A stretch of DNA of 64,000 bases from Pinibacter soli (GTDB lineage: Bacteria > Bacteroidota > Bacteroidia > Chitinophagales > Chitinophagaceae). This document shows positions 45,543 through 53,719 of this stretch, piece by piece. The notes beneath the pieces are model-generated. The model had not been told where the DNA came from and did no database searches. It saw nothing but the letters and a program-made list of their open reading frames with translations. The stretch lies in contig NZ_JASBRG010000001.1 of the NCBI RefSeq assembly GCF_029961145.1, positions 1 to 64,000 of the forward strand, read 5' to 3'. Each line of letters opens with the position of its first letter. Positions within the stretch are counted from its first letter, which is position 1. Position numbers and translations under genes: made by a program.

Positions 45543-47650
45543 TAACTCAATTCTATTATTACTGTTGATCCTTTGGCAACGGGCGTTCCGGCGTCCTGCG
45601 ATTGTGCCGTTACTTTCCCTCTACCTTTTGTAATTACTTTTATTTTCATATTCTCCAGCAGATACAATGCATCCTTCAACCCCATTCCTTTTACATTCGG
45701 CATTATATTTTTCTGCACAGGCCTGGCTGTTAGTACAGAGCGGTTGTCGTTTGTTGCAACCGATGTGTAGTCAATTCTTTTTACTGAGTCCACGTAAGGC
45801 AGTTTCAGTGTTCGCATTACACATTTCACTTCATCAGTATTGCCAGCTCCGTTGAAAGCAGAACTGTCTTTCCTGATCGCGCTCATTGTGATATTGAAAG
45901 AACTTTTGTCTACATTCATCGCGTACAACTTGTCGGCAACTTCTTTAAACACGGGCCCTGCTACTGATGCGCCGTAAAACTTTTTCGCAAACGGTTTATT
46001 TTTTATCACCACTATACAAGTGTATTTCGGATTGTTTGCCGGAAAATATCCTGCAAATGATGACTGATAAATTCTGTCTGCATAACCACGACTGCCATTT
46101 GCAACGAGCGCCGTTCCTGTTTTACCCGCCGCTCTATAATATGGTGACTGCAAGCCTTTACCTGTTCCTTCCAACATCACTCCTTCAAGGCAAGACTTCA
46201 ATTGTCTTAATGTTTGTTCGCTGCAAATTTTTTCTTCCAACACCACCGGCTGATTTTCCTTTACCGTAATTCCATCTTTCTGGAAGGAATTAACGAGATA
46301 AGGTTTCATCATTTTTCCATTGTTCGCCACCGCGTTATACAACATCAATGTTTGCAGCGGGCTCACCAGCACCTCGTATCCAAAAGCCATCCATGGCAGC
46401 GATGTAGCACTCCATGTTCTTGACTTCGGCGTTTTGATCACAGGACTTGTTTCTCCTATGAGATCAACTCCTGTTAGCTGGTTCAGCCTTAATCTTTTTA
46501 AATGATTGATGAACTGCTCAGGATTTTTGGTATAGTAAGTTGTTGCCAGCTTAGCCATTCCCACATTTGAACTTTCTTCAAATGCCTCCTTGATGGTTAC
46601 ATCATATTTCCCGTGTTTTTCACTGTCAAAGACCGTTCTGCGCCCGTATTGCCATTTGCCACCTTCCAAATTCACGTGTGTACTTAATGTCGCGTATTTA
46701 TCTTCCAGCACTGAAAGCATTGTTGCCAGCTTGAAAGTAGAACCGGGTTCTGTTGCCCGCAGCCCGTAATTCAGATCTTCCCAGTAATTACCCTCAGGTG
46801 TTCTTCCAAGATTGGCGATTGCTTTTATCTTTCCTGTCGCCACTTCCATCACCATGCAGGTTCCATGCTCACATTCATTTTCGATCATCATCTTCAGCAA
46901 AGCATTCTCTGCTATGTCCTGTATGGTTACGTCGATGGTCGTTGTTACATCTTTTCCGTTTTCCGCATCTACTTCATAACCTTCAACGGGTACGGCTACA
47001 CCACCTGCAATGAATCTTACGAGCTTCTTTCCACTTTCCCCTTTCAGCAAACTGTCGTAAGTTCTTTCCAATCCCACGTTTTGTGCATTTTCACGAGCCA
47101 GGCCGATCGTTCTGTTTGCCAGCAATCCAAAAGGATTTAATCTTTTAGATTGTACATCCGGAATGAATCCGCTCTTGTTTCTTCCGAGTTTCACGAGTGG
47201 AAAATCACGCAGCTGTTTGTATTCTTCAAACGAAATATTCTTCTTTAATAAAAAAAACCTATTCTTATCTCTGTATCCTTTCTGCAACATCTTTTTATAA
47301 TCTTCCGTTGAAGCATCTTTAAAAAGGCCTGCTAAAGACAAACTAAGCGAATCCAGATTTTCATTGAATCTCTTACCTCCTTTTTCACGCAATCCTTCTG
47401 CACCAAAGTCTATGTAAATGTTGAAGTAAGGAATTGAGGTGCTCAACATGCTGCCGTCTTCACTATAGATCGTTCCTCTTTCTGCTTCAAGGTTTACAAT
47501 TTTTGTGTGTAAACTATCGCTCTTACTTCTCCAATAATGCCCTTCCACATTCTGAATGTAAAAAGCGCGGCCAATTACAGCTATGCCCAGGAATACAACT
47601 CCCAGGAAACTTAAATACACCCGCCATAGTATGTCGCGTTTTACCTCCAT
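45542..47650 (-). CDS. ftsI: Septal transpeptidase (class B PBP) with PASTA domain
   Basis: A 702-residue penicillin-binding protein with an N-terminal membrane helix at about 12-30, a dimerisation domain, and a transpeptidase domain with all three motifs: active-site Ser in GSTFKLAT near 296, SSN near 356 and KTGT near 508. The C-terminal 65 residues form one PASTA domain ('NVKGMGLKDALYLLENMKIK'), absent from E. coli FtsI but common outside Proteobacteria. It crosslinks septal peptidoglycan with FtsW. It overlaps murE by one base and follows ftsL by 4. Confidence 0.95.
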   Translation of the reverse strand: MEVKRDILWRVYLSFLGVVFLGIAVIGRAFYIQNVEGHYWRSKSDSLHTKIVNLEAERGTIYSEDGSMLSTSIPYFNIYIDFGAEGLREKGGKRFNENLDSLSLSLAGLFKDASTEDYKKMLQKGYRDKNRFFLLKKNISFEEYKQLRDFPLVKLGRNKSGFIPDVQSKRLNPFGLLANRTIGLARENAQNVGLERTYDSLLKGESGKKLVRFIAGGVAVPVEGYEVDAENGKDVTTTIDVTIQDIAENALLKMMIENECEHGTCMVMEVATGKIKAIANLGRTPEGNYWEDLNYGLRATEPGSTFKLATMLSVLEDKYATLSTHVNLEGGKWQYGRRTVFDSEKHGKYDVTIKEAFEESSNVGMAKLATTYYTKNPEQFINHLKRLRLNQLTGVDLIGETSPVIKTPKSRTWSATSLPWMAFGYEVLVSPLQTLMLYNAVANNGKMMKPYLVNSFQKDGITVKENQPVVLEEKICSEQTLRQLKSCLEGVMLEGTGKGLQSPYYRAAGKTGTALVANGSRGYADRIYQSSFAGYFPANNPKYTCIVVIKNKPFAKKFYGASVAGPVFKEVADKLYAMNVDKSSFNITMSAIRKDSSAFNGAGNTDEVKCVMRTLKLPYVDSVKRIDYTSVATNDNRSVLTARPVQKNIMPNVKGMGLKDALYLLENMKIKVITKGRGKVTAQSQDAGTPVAKGSTVIIELS

Positions 47651-47654
47651 AAAA

Positions 47655-48014
47655 TCAGTCGTCCTTTTGTGTTGAACTATCTGCGAGTATCACCGGCGGA
47701 GTTGACAATTCTTTTAATCCCAATGGCTCAACCGCTTTTGATAATTCACTTTGCTTGCTGCGAAACATCACTTCACTTTTCAGTGTTTTGAATTCAAATT
47801 GCAGCTCCTTTAAATCCTTGTTCGTTTTGTTTATTTCCTTAATCGTTTTGTCCGAATAGTGTCCGTTGTATATATAAATGATCGCCAGCACACTTAGAAA
47901 AAGAAAAAAAGGAATGTTCTTGACCACCCACGCATACTTGAACCATCTGCGCCAGGAGGCTTTTTTCTGTTTAACTTCAGGTTCCTTAGTATCGTTTTCT
48001 ACAACCTCGCTCAT
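47655..48014 (-). CDS. ftsL: FtsL-like division protein
   Basis: A 119-residue bitopic protein: basic cytoplasmic tail, one membrane helix at about 33-50 ('IPFFLFLSVLAIIYIYNG'), then a coiled coil ('IKEINKTNKDLKELQFEFKT') and short tail. Size, topology and place between rsmH and ftsI support FtsL although sequence conservation is low. It would form a complex with FtsQ and a DivIC/FtsB-like protein. Confidence 0.85.
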   Translation of the reverse strand: MSEVVENDTKEPEVKQKKASWRRWFKYAWVVKNIPFFLFLSVLAIIYIYNGHYSDKTIKEINKTNKDLKELQFEFKTLKSEVMFRSKQSELSKAVEPLGLKELSTPPVILADSSTQKDD

Positions 48015-48016
48015 TT

Positions 48017-48118
48017 AATAACTGATTAACTGAATAACTGATGTCTCCGATTTTTGGTGGCCTATATTTTATTTACATTTCCCACACTCAAACAATTCTT
48101 AATTCCTAATTCTTAATT
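48017..48118. repeat. Word-repeat spacer between ftsL and rsmH
   Basis: 48017-48042 has 8-base AATAACTG/ATTAACTG words. 48094-48118 has 7-base AATTCTT/AATTCCT words and is identical over 25 bases to 29013-29037. The second block encodes the last residues (AIKN) and stop codon of rsmH. Confidence 0.8.
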
Positions 48119-49071
48119 GCGTCTACTCGCTCCGCCACTCTCAACTTCGCACTTCTCGATCTCGAATTCCTCTTCATCTCTTCATCTGTTGGAAGGATCG
48201 GCTTTTTAGTGGTTGGCTTCATCAAGCTTTCAATCTTCTTACTTTCAAACGGATGCTCTTCTTCTTCCTCAAATGTGCCTTTCTTAAAAAAGCTTTTCAC
48301 AATCCTATCTTCCAAAGAGTGAAATGTTATGATCGCTGCTCGTCCACCTGGCTTCAAGACTGTCGGCAGTTGCTCCAACATTTCCTTCAGCGCACCAAAC
48401 TCATCGTTCACTTCTATCCGCAATGCCTGGAAGACCTGCGCGAAATATTTGTTTGGATTTCCTTTTACCACTCCTTGCAAAGCGTTTTTAAAGTTGTGGA
48501 TCGTTTTAAGCGAAACCGCTTTTCTTATTTCTACAATTTTTTTCGCCAGCGTTTTTGAATTGGTTACTTCACCGTATTGTTCAAACAGCTTGTGCAATTG
48601 CGATTCGCTGTAAGTATTTACAATATCGAAAGCCGTTGTCGTTTGTCGCTGATCCATTCGCATATCAAGGTCCGCATCGTAACGGATAGAAAAACCTCTT
48701 TCTGCTTCATCAAACTGATGGCTGCTCACGCCAAGATCCGCCAACACTCCATCGACCTGTGTTATTTTATGCAAACGCAGAAATCGTTGTATGTGACGAA
48801 AATTGTGTGGTACGAAAATCACACGCTCATCGTCGGGCAAATTCTTTTTCGCATCGGCGTCCTGGTCAAAAGCGATCAGCTTTCCTTCCGGACCAAGTTT
48901 TGACAAAATTCCTCTTGAGTGGCCCCCGCCCCCAAAAGTGCAATCCACATATATGCCATCCGCTTTTATTACAAGATTATCCAACACCTCGTTGTATAGT
49001 ACGGGTATGTGATAATCGCTGCCAGCGTGTTGCGCATCATCTCCGGCCGTTTCTTTTTTATCTTTCTTCAT
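48106..49071 (-). CDS. rsmH: 16S rRNA m4C1402 methyltransferase
   Basis: From the ATG at 49071 this is 321 residues; a GTG one codon upstream is the alternative. SAM site 'VDCTFGGGGHSRGILSKL', 'GVLADLGVSSHQFDEAERGF' and 'ITFHSLEDRIVKSFFKKGTF' are all present. It methylates C1402 in 16S rRNA. The last residues (IKN) and stop codon come from the adjoining repeat block. It follows mraZ by 26 bases. Confidence 0.96.
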   Translation of the reverse strand: MKKDKKETAGDDAQHAGSDYHIPVLYNEVLDNLVIKADGIYVDCTFGGGGHSRGILSKLGPEGKLIAFDQDADAKKNLPDDERVIFVPHNFRHIQRFLRLHKITQVDGVLADLGVSSHQFDEAERGFSIRYDADLDMRMDQRQTTTAFDIVNTYSESQLHKLFEQYGEVTNSKTLAKKIVEIRKAVSLKTIHNFKNALQGVVKGNPNKYFAQVFQALRIEVNDEFGALKEMLEQLPTVLKPGGRAAIITFHSLEDRIVKSFFKKGTFEEEEEHPFESKKIESLMKPTTKKPILPTDEEMKRNSRSRSAKLRVAERVDAIKN

Positions 49072-49097
49072 CACTACTTTTTTAAATGCTTAAAGAA

Positions 49098-49562
49098 TTA
49101 GCTTTTTGCCGGAGGTGGCGGTGCCATTACTTGTTGCGCCAGGCTACTGAATGCATCAGGCGAAACGGTGTCAAAGAACTGCTGATATTTGTTTTTGTCC
49201 CAGATCTCAATTTTATCGAAGGCCGCGACCAACACAATGTCCTTTTCCAATTCCGCATGTGCCTTAAGGTTTGGCGGCAACAACAACCTTCCTGCACTAT
49301 CCAACTCCAAAGTCGTGGCTCCGTTTAAAAAATACCTGCGGAATTCACGTACCTTCGGATCAAAATCATTCAGCTTGCGTAACTCATCATATACTGGTTC
49401 CCAACTCTTCATCGGGTACAATGTCAAGCACTTTTCAAATCCCCTGTTTATGACAAAACGGCCATCATCTTCTTCTGGCAACTGCTTTTTAAAGCCAGCC
49501 GGAAGGAGAAAGCGACCTTTTGCGTCCAATGTAGCCTCATATTCACCTAGAAATCCGTTCAT
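49098..49562 (-). CDS. mraZ: Transcriptional regulator MraZ
   Basis: A 154-residue AbrB-like regulator with two MraZ repeats: 'LGEYEATLDAKGRFLLPAGF' at about 4-23 and 'TTLELDSAGRLLLPPNLKAH' at about 80-100. In characterised bacteria MraZ represses its own dcw operon. Direct repeats fitting an operator lie just upstream (49595-49620). First gene of the cluster. Confidence 0.95.
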   Translation of the reverse strand: MNGFLGEYEATLDAKGRFLLPAGFKKQLPEEDDGRFVINRGFEKCLTLYPMKSWEPVYDELRKLNDFDPKVREFRRYFLNGATTLELDSAGRLLLPPNLKAHAELEKDIVLVAAFDKIEIWDKNKYQQFFDTVSPDAFSSLAQQVMAPPPPAKS

Positions 49563-49594
49563 TTACAGGAATTTGACACAACTCAAACATTTAT

Positions 49595-49620
49595 TACCAC
49601 AAAATAACACTTTTTCCCAC
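49595..49620 (-). promoter_or_regulatory. Putative MraZ operator (three 10-bp-spaced boxes)
   Basis: On the minus strand GTGGGA (49615-49620), GTGTTA (49605-49610) and GTGGTA (49595-49600) are direct repeats at exact 10-base intervals, 33-58 bases before the mraZ ATG. Known MraZ sites are direct GTGGG/TGGGN-type boxes separated by short spacers. Two boxes are degenerate. Confidence 0.6.
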
Positions 49621-49836
49621 TTTTAATAGAAATTTTGATTTCATAATTTTTTCCACATGCCCAAAATGGGCTCAAACGCAATGCAGATAAGCGATTAAAG
49701 GGTGGGAAGTGACATTAAAAACACTAAAATGTGAATTACGTGTGAATATTCGGTGAATTACGGAGAGGAAATTGTGAATAACTGAAGAAGCGAGCACGCA
49801 GATGACGCTGATTAAACTGATTTACATGGATCTTTT
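49621..49836. other. mraZ-queA divergent region
   Basis: This should hold the dcw promoter and perhaps that of queA. 49792-49830 carries the dispersed GCACGCAGATGAC motif also present at 56497-56540. No gene seen. Confidence 0.4.
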
Positions 49837-49915
49837 AATAACTGAATAACCGAAAGCTTATGTTCAGTCAACCTCTTTAACTTTGACGATTCAGTTATTC
49901 AATTATTCAGTTATT
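49837..49915. repeat. Octad-word inverted repeat spacer before queA (AATAACTG type)
   Basis: AATAACTGAATAA (49837-49849) is a perfect 13-bp inverted repeat of 49903-49915; the second arm has four 8-base words. It ends 5 bases before the queA ATG, in a divergent promoter region, so it is not a terminator. Confidence 0.85.
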
Positions 49916-49920
49916 ACAGC

Positions 49921-51177
49921 ATGCACCCTGAAAAATTATCTATCAACGACTATACATATACGCTTCCCGAAGAGCGAATCGCGAGGTTTCCATTGCAGGA
50001 AAGGGATGCTTCCAAGCTTTTGGTGTATAAAAGTGGGAAAATCGAGCAATCAACCTATAGCAATATTTCATCATTTGTTCCGGAAAATAGTTTGCTCGTT
50101 TTCAATAACACCAAAGTGGTGGAGGCAAGAATTCTTTTTCAAAAACCTACAGGTGGCATCATTGAAATTTTTTGCCTGGAGCCATCTGATATTTACCCGG
50201 ACCTCACGACTGCAATGTTGCAGAAAAATAAAGTGCAGTGGAAATGTTTGATTGGCGGTGCGAGCAAATGGAAACATGGGCAGATCCTGGAGAAATCGCT
50301 TTCGCATAATCCCGCCGATAATGGAGACAAAGCAATGCCTTGTCTGTATGCAAAAATGATCGAACGTTTGCCTGATTGCTTTATGCTGGAACTTTCGTGG
50401 GAGCCGGCATCATTGAGTTTTGCAGAAGTGCTGCACACATTTGGCATCATTCCTATTCCGCCTTATTTAAAAAGAGAAACGACTGCAGACGATAGCAGCA
50501 CTTACCAAACTATTTATGCGGAACATGATGGTTCGGTAGCTGCGCCTACTGCGGGTCTGCATTTTACTCCTGCGATTTTTGATGCATTGAAAGAAAAAAA
50601 TGTTGAACATACTTTTGTTACGCTGCACGTTGGTGCCGGTACATTCAAACCTGTAAAAGCAGAACGTATGCAGGATCACGAGATGCATGCGGAGTTTATT
50701 GACGTCGATAAAGCAACGATTCAAAAACTAATAGATTTTCATTCAAACATTTTTGCAGTCGGTACCACTTCTCTGCGAACGCTTGAAAGTCTTTACTGGA
50801 TGGGCGTTAAAGCATTGATGCATTCTGATACCAATATGCATGAACTTGAAATTCATCAGTGGGATGTATACGGTGAAGCGTTGCAACAAATGAATGTAAC
50901 GCTTATCGACTCAATGATTGCATTACTGCAATGGATGCACAAAAATAATCTCGAAAAGATTTTATGCAAAACGCAAATCCTCATTGCGCCTGGTTATTGT
51001 TTTAAAGTGATCAAAGGATTGGTTACTAATTTTCATCAACCGCAATCTACTTTGTTGTTGTTGGTCGCTGCGTTGATTGGTGAGGATTGGAGAAAAGTTT
51101 ATGATTATGCGTTGGAGAATGATTTTAGATTTTTGAGTTATGGAGATGGCAGTTTGCTGTTCAATTCTCAGGTATAA
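49921..51177 (+). CDS. queA: tRNA preQ1(34) S-adenosylmethionine ribosyltransferase-isomerase
   Basis: A 418-residue enzyme of the queuosine pathway, turning preQ1 in tRNA into epoxyqueuosine. Motifs: 'YTLPEERIARFPLQERDASK', 'LLVFNNTKVVEARI', 'YAEHDGSVAAPTAGLHFT', 'LHVGAGTFKPV' and 'NFHQPQSTLLLLVAAL'. It is 60-70 residues longer than E. coli or Bacillus QueA; part of the excess lies around residues 120-160, where the DNA carries a 21-bp palindrome (50325-50345) encoding GDKAMPCL. Transcribed away from mraZ. Confidence 0.93.
   Translation: MHPEKLSINDYTYTLPEERIARFPLQERDASKLLVYKSGKIEQSTYSNISSFVPENSLLVFNNTKVVEARILFQKPTGGIIEIFCLEPSDIYPDLTTAMLQKNKVQWKCLIGGASKWKHGQILEKSLSHNPADNGDKAMPCLYAKMIERLPDCFMLELSWEPASLSFAEVLHTFGIIPIPPYLKRETTADDSSTYQTIYAEHDGSVAAPTAGLHFTPAIFDALKEKNVEHTFVTLHVGAGTFKPVKAERMQDHEMHAEFIDVDKATIQKLIDFHSNIFAVGTTSLRTLESLYWMGVKALMHSDTNMHELEIHQWDVYGEALQQMNVTLIDSMIALLQWMHKNNLEKILCKTQILIAPGYCFKVIKGLVTNFHQPQSTLLLLVAALIGEDWRKVYDYALENDFRFLSYGDGSLLFNSQV
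50325..50345. repeat. 21-bp palindrome inside queA
   Basis: AGACAAAGCAATGCCTTGTC plus T differs by one base from the perfect palindrome at 37071-37091. Here it is read through in frame within queA. Confidence 0.6.
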
Positions 51178-51203
51178 AATCAGGTCCGATAAACAATGGT
51201 GCG

Positions 51204-51383
51204 CGTCATTGCGAGCCTCCTGCAAAGAATGAATGACCTCTTTAACCAGGCGGCTTTGCATATCAAGAAACGGGGCGAAGCAATCTCCGGTACACCATTT
51301 GAGATTGCTTCGCCCTGCTCGCTGTTTGCTCATCTTGATTTTTGTATTTCGAACATTCTTTCTCCGCAGGGCTCGCAATGACG
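51204..51383. repeat. 180-bp nested palindromic element
   Basis: Outer arms: CGTCATTGCGAGCC (51204-51217) and GGCTCGCAATGACG (51370-51383). Inner arms: GGGCGAAGCAATCTC (51273-51287) and GAGATTGCTTCGCCC (51301-51315), with a 13-base central loop. The stretch between arms also aligns loosely (CTGC, AAAGAATG, ATCAAGA). The CGTCATTGCGAGC and GCGAAGCAATCTC words are familiar from non-autonomous palindromic repeats of many bacterial genomes. It lies between convergent queA and the histidine kinase gene. Confidence 0.85.
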
Positions 51384-51442
51384 TTAGGCTCGCGGAAAAA
51401 AGAAGAATACTCCATTGTTCAACGATTCAATGAATTCGTTAA

Positions 51443-52810
51443 TTACACTTCCTCTTCCACCACCTCCTCTTTCGTCTGCAACGGCAACTCTATCGTAAAC
51501 ACTGTGCCTTTACCAAGCACGCTATCTACCTTGATCTTTCCATTGTGCGCATCGATGATCGTTTTAACGTAGCTAAGGCCAAGCCCAAAACCCTTTACAT
51601 TATGGACGTTGCCCGTGTGAGCACGATAGAATTTTTCGAAAATCTTTTTCAGCGATTCTTTGCTCATACCAATACCGTTGTCTTCAATTTTGATTTGCAA
51701 CGACTCGCCTACAATGGTCGTGCTCACGCGTAATATCAAGTTGTCTTTTGAATACTTAACCGCGTTATCAATAAGATTAGAGATAAGATTTGTTATATGT
51801 ACTTCATCACCGTAAACAAGATCGTTGGTGGCATTTAGATTCATGAAAGCCTGACCATTTTTATCCTGTAATTGCAAGTTGAAATTATCTATTACATGTC
51901 CGATCACATCGTGTACATGAAGTGATTTTCTGTTTAGCTTTATTTCCTGCCTGTCCATGAGAGCTGCCTGCAAAATGGTTTCCACCTGCTTATTCATGCG
52001 ACGGTTCTCTTCTTTAATAATGTCGCTGAAGTATTGCATCTTCTCTCGGCTTTGCATCACCTTTTCATTTTTCAACGCATCAACGGCGAGCGAAATTGTC
52101 GCAAGCGGCGTTTTAAACTCGTGCGTCATGTTGTTGATAAAATCGTTTTTGATCTCACCCAAATTTTTCTGTCGCAACATGGTCCGAACGGTTATATAAA
52201 ATGTGCTAACGAGAATTAGTGTGAATAAAATCGAAGCCGGTAATATCCATCGTAGTTCCCGCCACGCCTGGTTTTTTATATCAGGAATAATCACCACCAA
52301 AAGTTCGTTTGAAACGGACTGCTGAAAATTTATATTGTCTGAGTTTTGAAGGAATGGGTAAAGGAAACGCTTGTTACGTATCGTGTCGTTCATTACCTCC
52401 ACAAACTTTTTTGATTTCAATTCCAAATTAAACAAACCCGCAGTGGACACAACGGCAAACTCAAATCGTGTGGATTTTAAACCAATTTTTTTAAAAGTAT
52501 TGTTGATCTTTTCATTGATCTCAAACTCAGTAAATTTCTCCGCAATGGTAGGCGGTTTCATCAACTCCTTCATCATCTGATCTGAAGGAAAAGAAAATGA
52601 TGGACGCAATCTTGAATTGCGCAGTGAAGGCAGTGTTCCCTTTTGCTCTGTAAGATCTGATGCCACCTGGCTGATCGCATCAATCACTTTACGATCGAGC
52701 TCTTCCTCTTTGTTCTCCATCATTGATCTGAACCAGGACACCTGGATGATAATGATTCCTGCAAGAGAAAGCGTGATCAGTAAAATTATAACGGGGAAAA
52801 TTTTCTTCAT
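51443..52810 (-). CDS. Membrane sensor histidine kinase, orphan
   Basis: A 455-residue kinase with membrane helices at about 5-27 and 190-212 enclosing a periplasmic sensor region with no recognised fold. The phosphoacceptor H-box is 'NNMTHEFKTPLATISLAVDA' (His near 231). The ATPase part has N-box 'LISNLIDNAVKYS', G1 DNGIGM and G2 GFGLGLSYVK, so it should be active. No response regulator lies beside it; in many Bacteroidetes relatives (RprX type) one does. Ends in a Glu/Val-rich tail (KEEVVEEEV). Confidence 0.92.
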   Translation of the reverse strand: MKKIFPVIILLITLSLAGIIIIQVSWFRSMMENKEEELDRKVIDAISQVASDLTEQKGTLPSLRNSRLRPSFSFPSDQMMKELMKPPTIAEKFTEFEINEKINNTFKKIGLKSTRFEFAVVSTAGLFNLELKSKKFVEVMNDTIRNKRFLYPFLQNSDNINFQQSVSNELLVVIIPDIKNQAWRELRWILPASILFTLILVSTFYITVRTMLRQKNLGEIKNDFINNMTHEFKTPLATISLAVDALKNEKVMQSREKMQYFSDIIKEENRRMNKQVETILQAALMDRQEIKLNRKSLHVHDVIGHVIDNFNLQLQDKNGQAFMNLNATNDLVYGDEVHITNLISNLIDNAVKYSKDNLILRVSTTIVGESLQIKIEDNGIGMSKESLKKIFEKFYRAHTGNVHNVKGFGLGLSYVKTIIDAHNGKIKVDSVLGKGTVFTIELPLQTKEEVVEEEV

Positions 52811-52898
52811 CTACAAAATTATTTATCAAATAAGTTTTGGAGCGACAATATAGCAAATTGCGGAGTGTTTTAACGAAGGTTTTGCAAAATAGGGCGCC

Positions 52899-53037
52899 AA
52901 ATTTGAAAATTTGAAGACTGTTTCCGTTTGGCTTATCAGCTTTGAACGAATCTCTTTGACTATTTGAGCGTTGGAATATTTCGGGAAGAAGTACCTGCAG
53001 CATTTTCAAATTTTCAAATCCTCAAATTTTCAAATTT
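52899..53037. repeat. Octad-word inverted repeat spacer (TTTGAAAA type)
   Basis: AAATTTGAAAATTTGA (52899-52914) is a perfect 16-bp inverted repeat of 53022-53037. A further TTTTCAAA block (53001-53019) is an extra partial second arm. It lies in the divergent region between the kinase and yqgE genes. Confidence 0.85.
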
Positions 53038-53077
53038 TGAATTTCGGATTCTTAAATTAATAGCTTAATTTGATAGT

Positions 53078-53629
53078 ATGATTGAACCCGCACCAGGCAT
53101 ATTATTAGTAGCCGATCCATTTTTAAAGGATCCTAACTTCATGCGAACAGTGGTGCTGTTATGCGAGCACCGTGATGAAGGCAGTTTTGGTTTTGTTATT
53201 AACCGTTTTTACGAATATAAGCTCAACGAATTGATCAATAATGCCGATGGCCTCGAAATACCCGTGTATTATGGCGGCCCGGTACAAATGGATACCATTC
53301 ATTTTCTCCATCAATATCCCAACGAGATCGAAGGCAGTATGATGGTAAGCGAAGGTATTTACTGGGGCGGCGATTTTGCCAGTGTGTTGGAACTATTGCG
53401 CAATGGAGAAATCAGTGCGAACAAGATCAGATTTTTCGTTGGCTATTCAGGCTGGGGAGAGGGTCAGCTGGACGGGGAGATTAAAGAGAAATCATGGCTC
53501 ACCGTTGAAGCCACGCGTAATATTGTGTTCCACAACGATACAAACGAAATCTGGAAAGATTCTCTGCGACATATGGGCGGCAAGTATGAGATAATGATCA
53601 ACTTTCCAATAGACCCGCAGTTAAATTGA
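53078..53629 (+). CDS. YqgE/AlgH (UPF0301) family protein
   Basis: A 183-residue cytoplasmic protein of the UPF0301 family: 'GILLVADPFLKDPNFMRTVV', 'LLCEHRDEGSFGFVINR', 'YYGGPVQ', 'FFVGYSGWGEGQLDGEI' and 'SWLTVEA'. The biochemical role of the family is not settled; AlgH in Pseudomonas was once linked to alginate regulation. Length is normal. Single gene, stop codon followed directly by a heptad spacer. Confidence 0.93.
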   Translation: MIEPAPGILLVADPFLKDPNFMRTVVLLCEHRDEGSFGFVINRFYEYKLNELINNADGLEIPVYYGGPVQMDTIHFLHQYPNEIEGSMMVSEGIYWGGDFASVLELLRNGEISANKIRFFVGYSGWGEGQLDGEIKEKSWLTVEATRNIVFHNDTNEIWKDSLRHMGGKYEIMINFPIDPQLN

Positions 53630-53632
53630 AAA

Positions 53633-53712
53633 TTGAAAGTTGAAAATTGAAAATGATGTTTTTTATGATGCACTAAGACACATAAGCATCATTTTCAATT
53701 TTCAACTTTCAA
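53633..53712. repeat. Heptad-word inverted repeat spacer, 26-bp perfect arms
   Basis: 53633-53658 is a perfect 26-bp inverted repeat of 53687-53712 (AATTGAA and AGTTGAA words, ending in AATGATG). It fills the gap between the convergent yqgE and NCS2 genes, with a 28-base core. It shares words with 14263-14344. Confidence 0.92.
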
Positions 53713-53719
53713 CTTTCAA

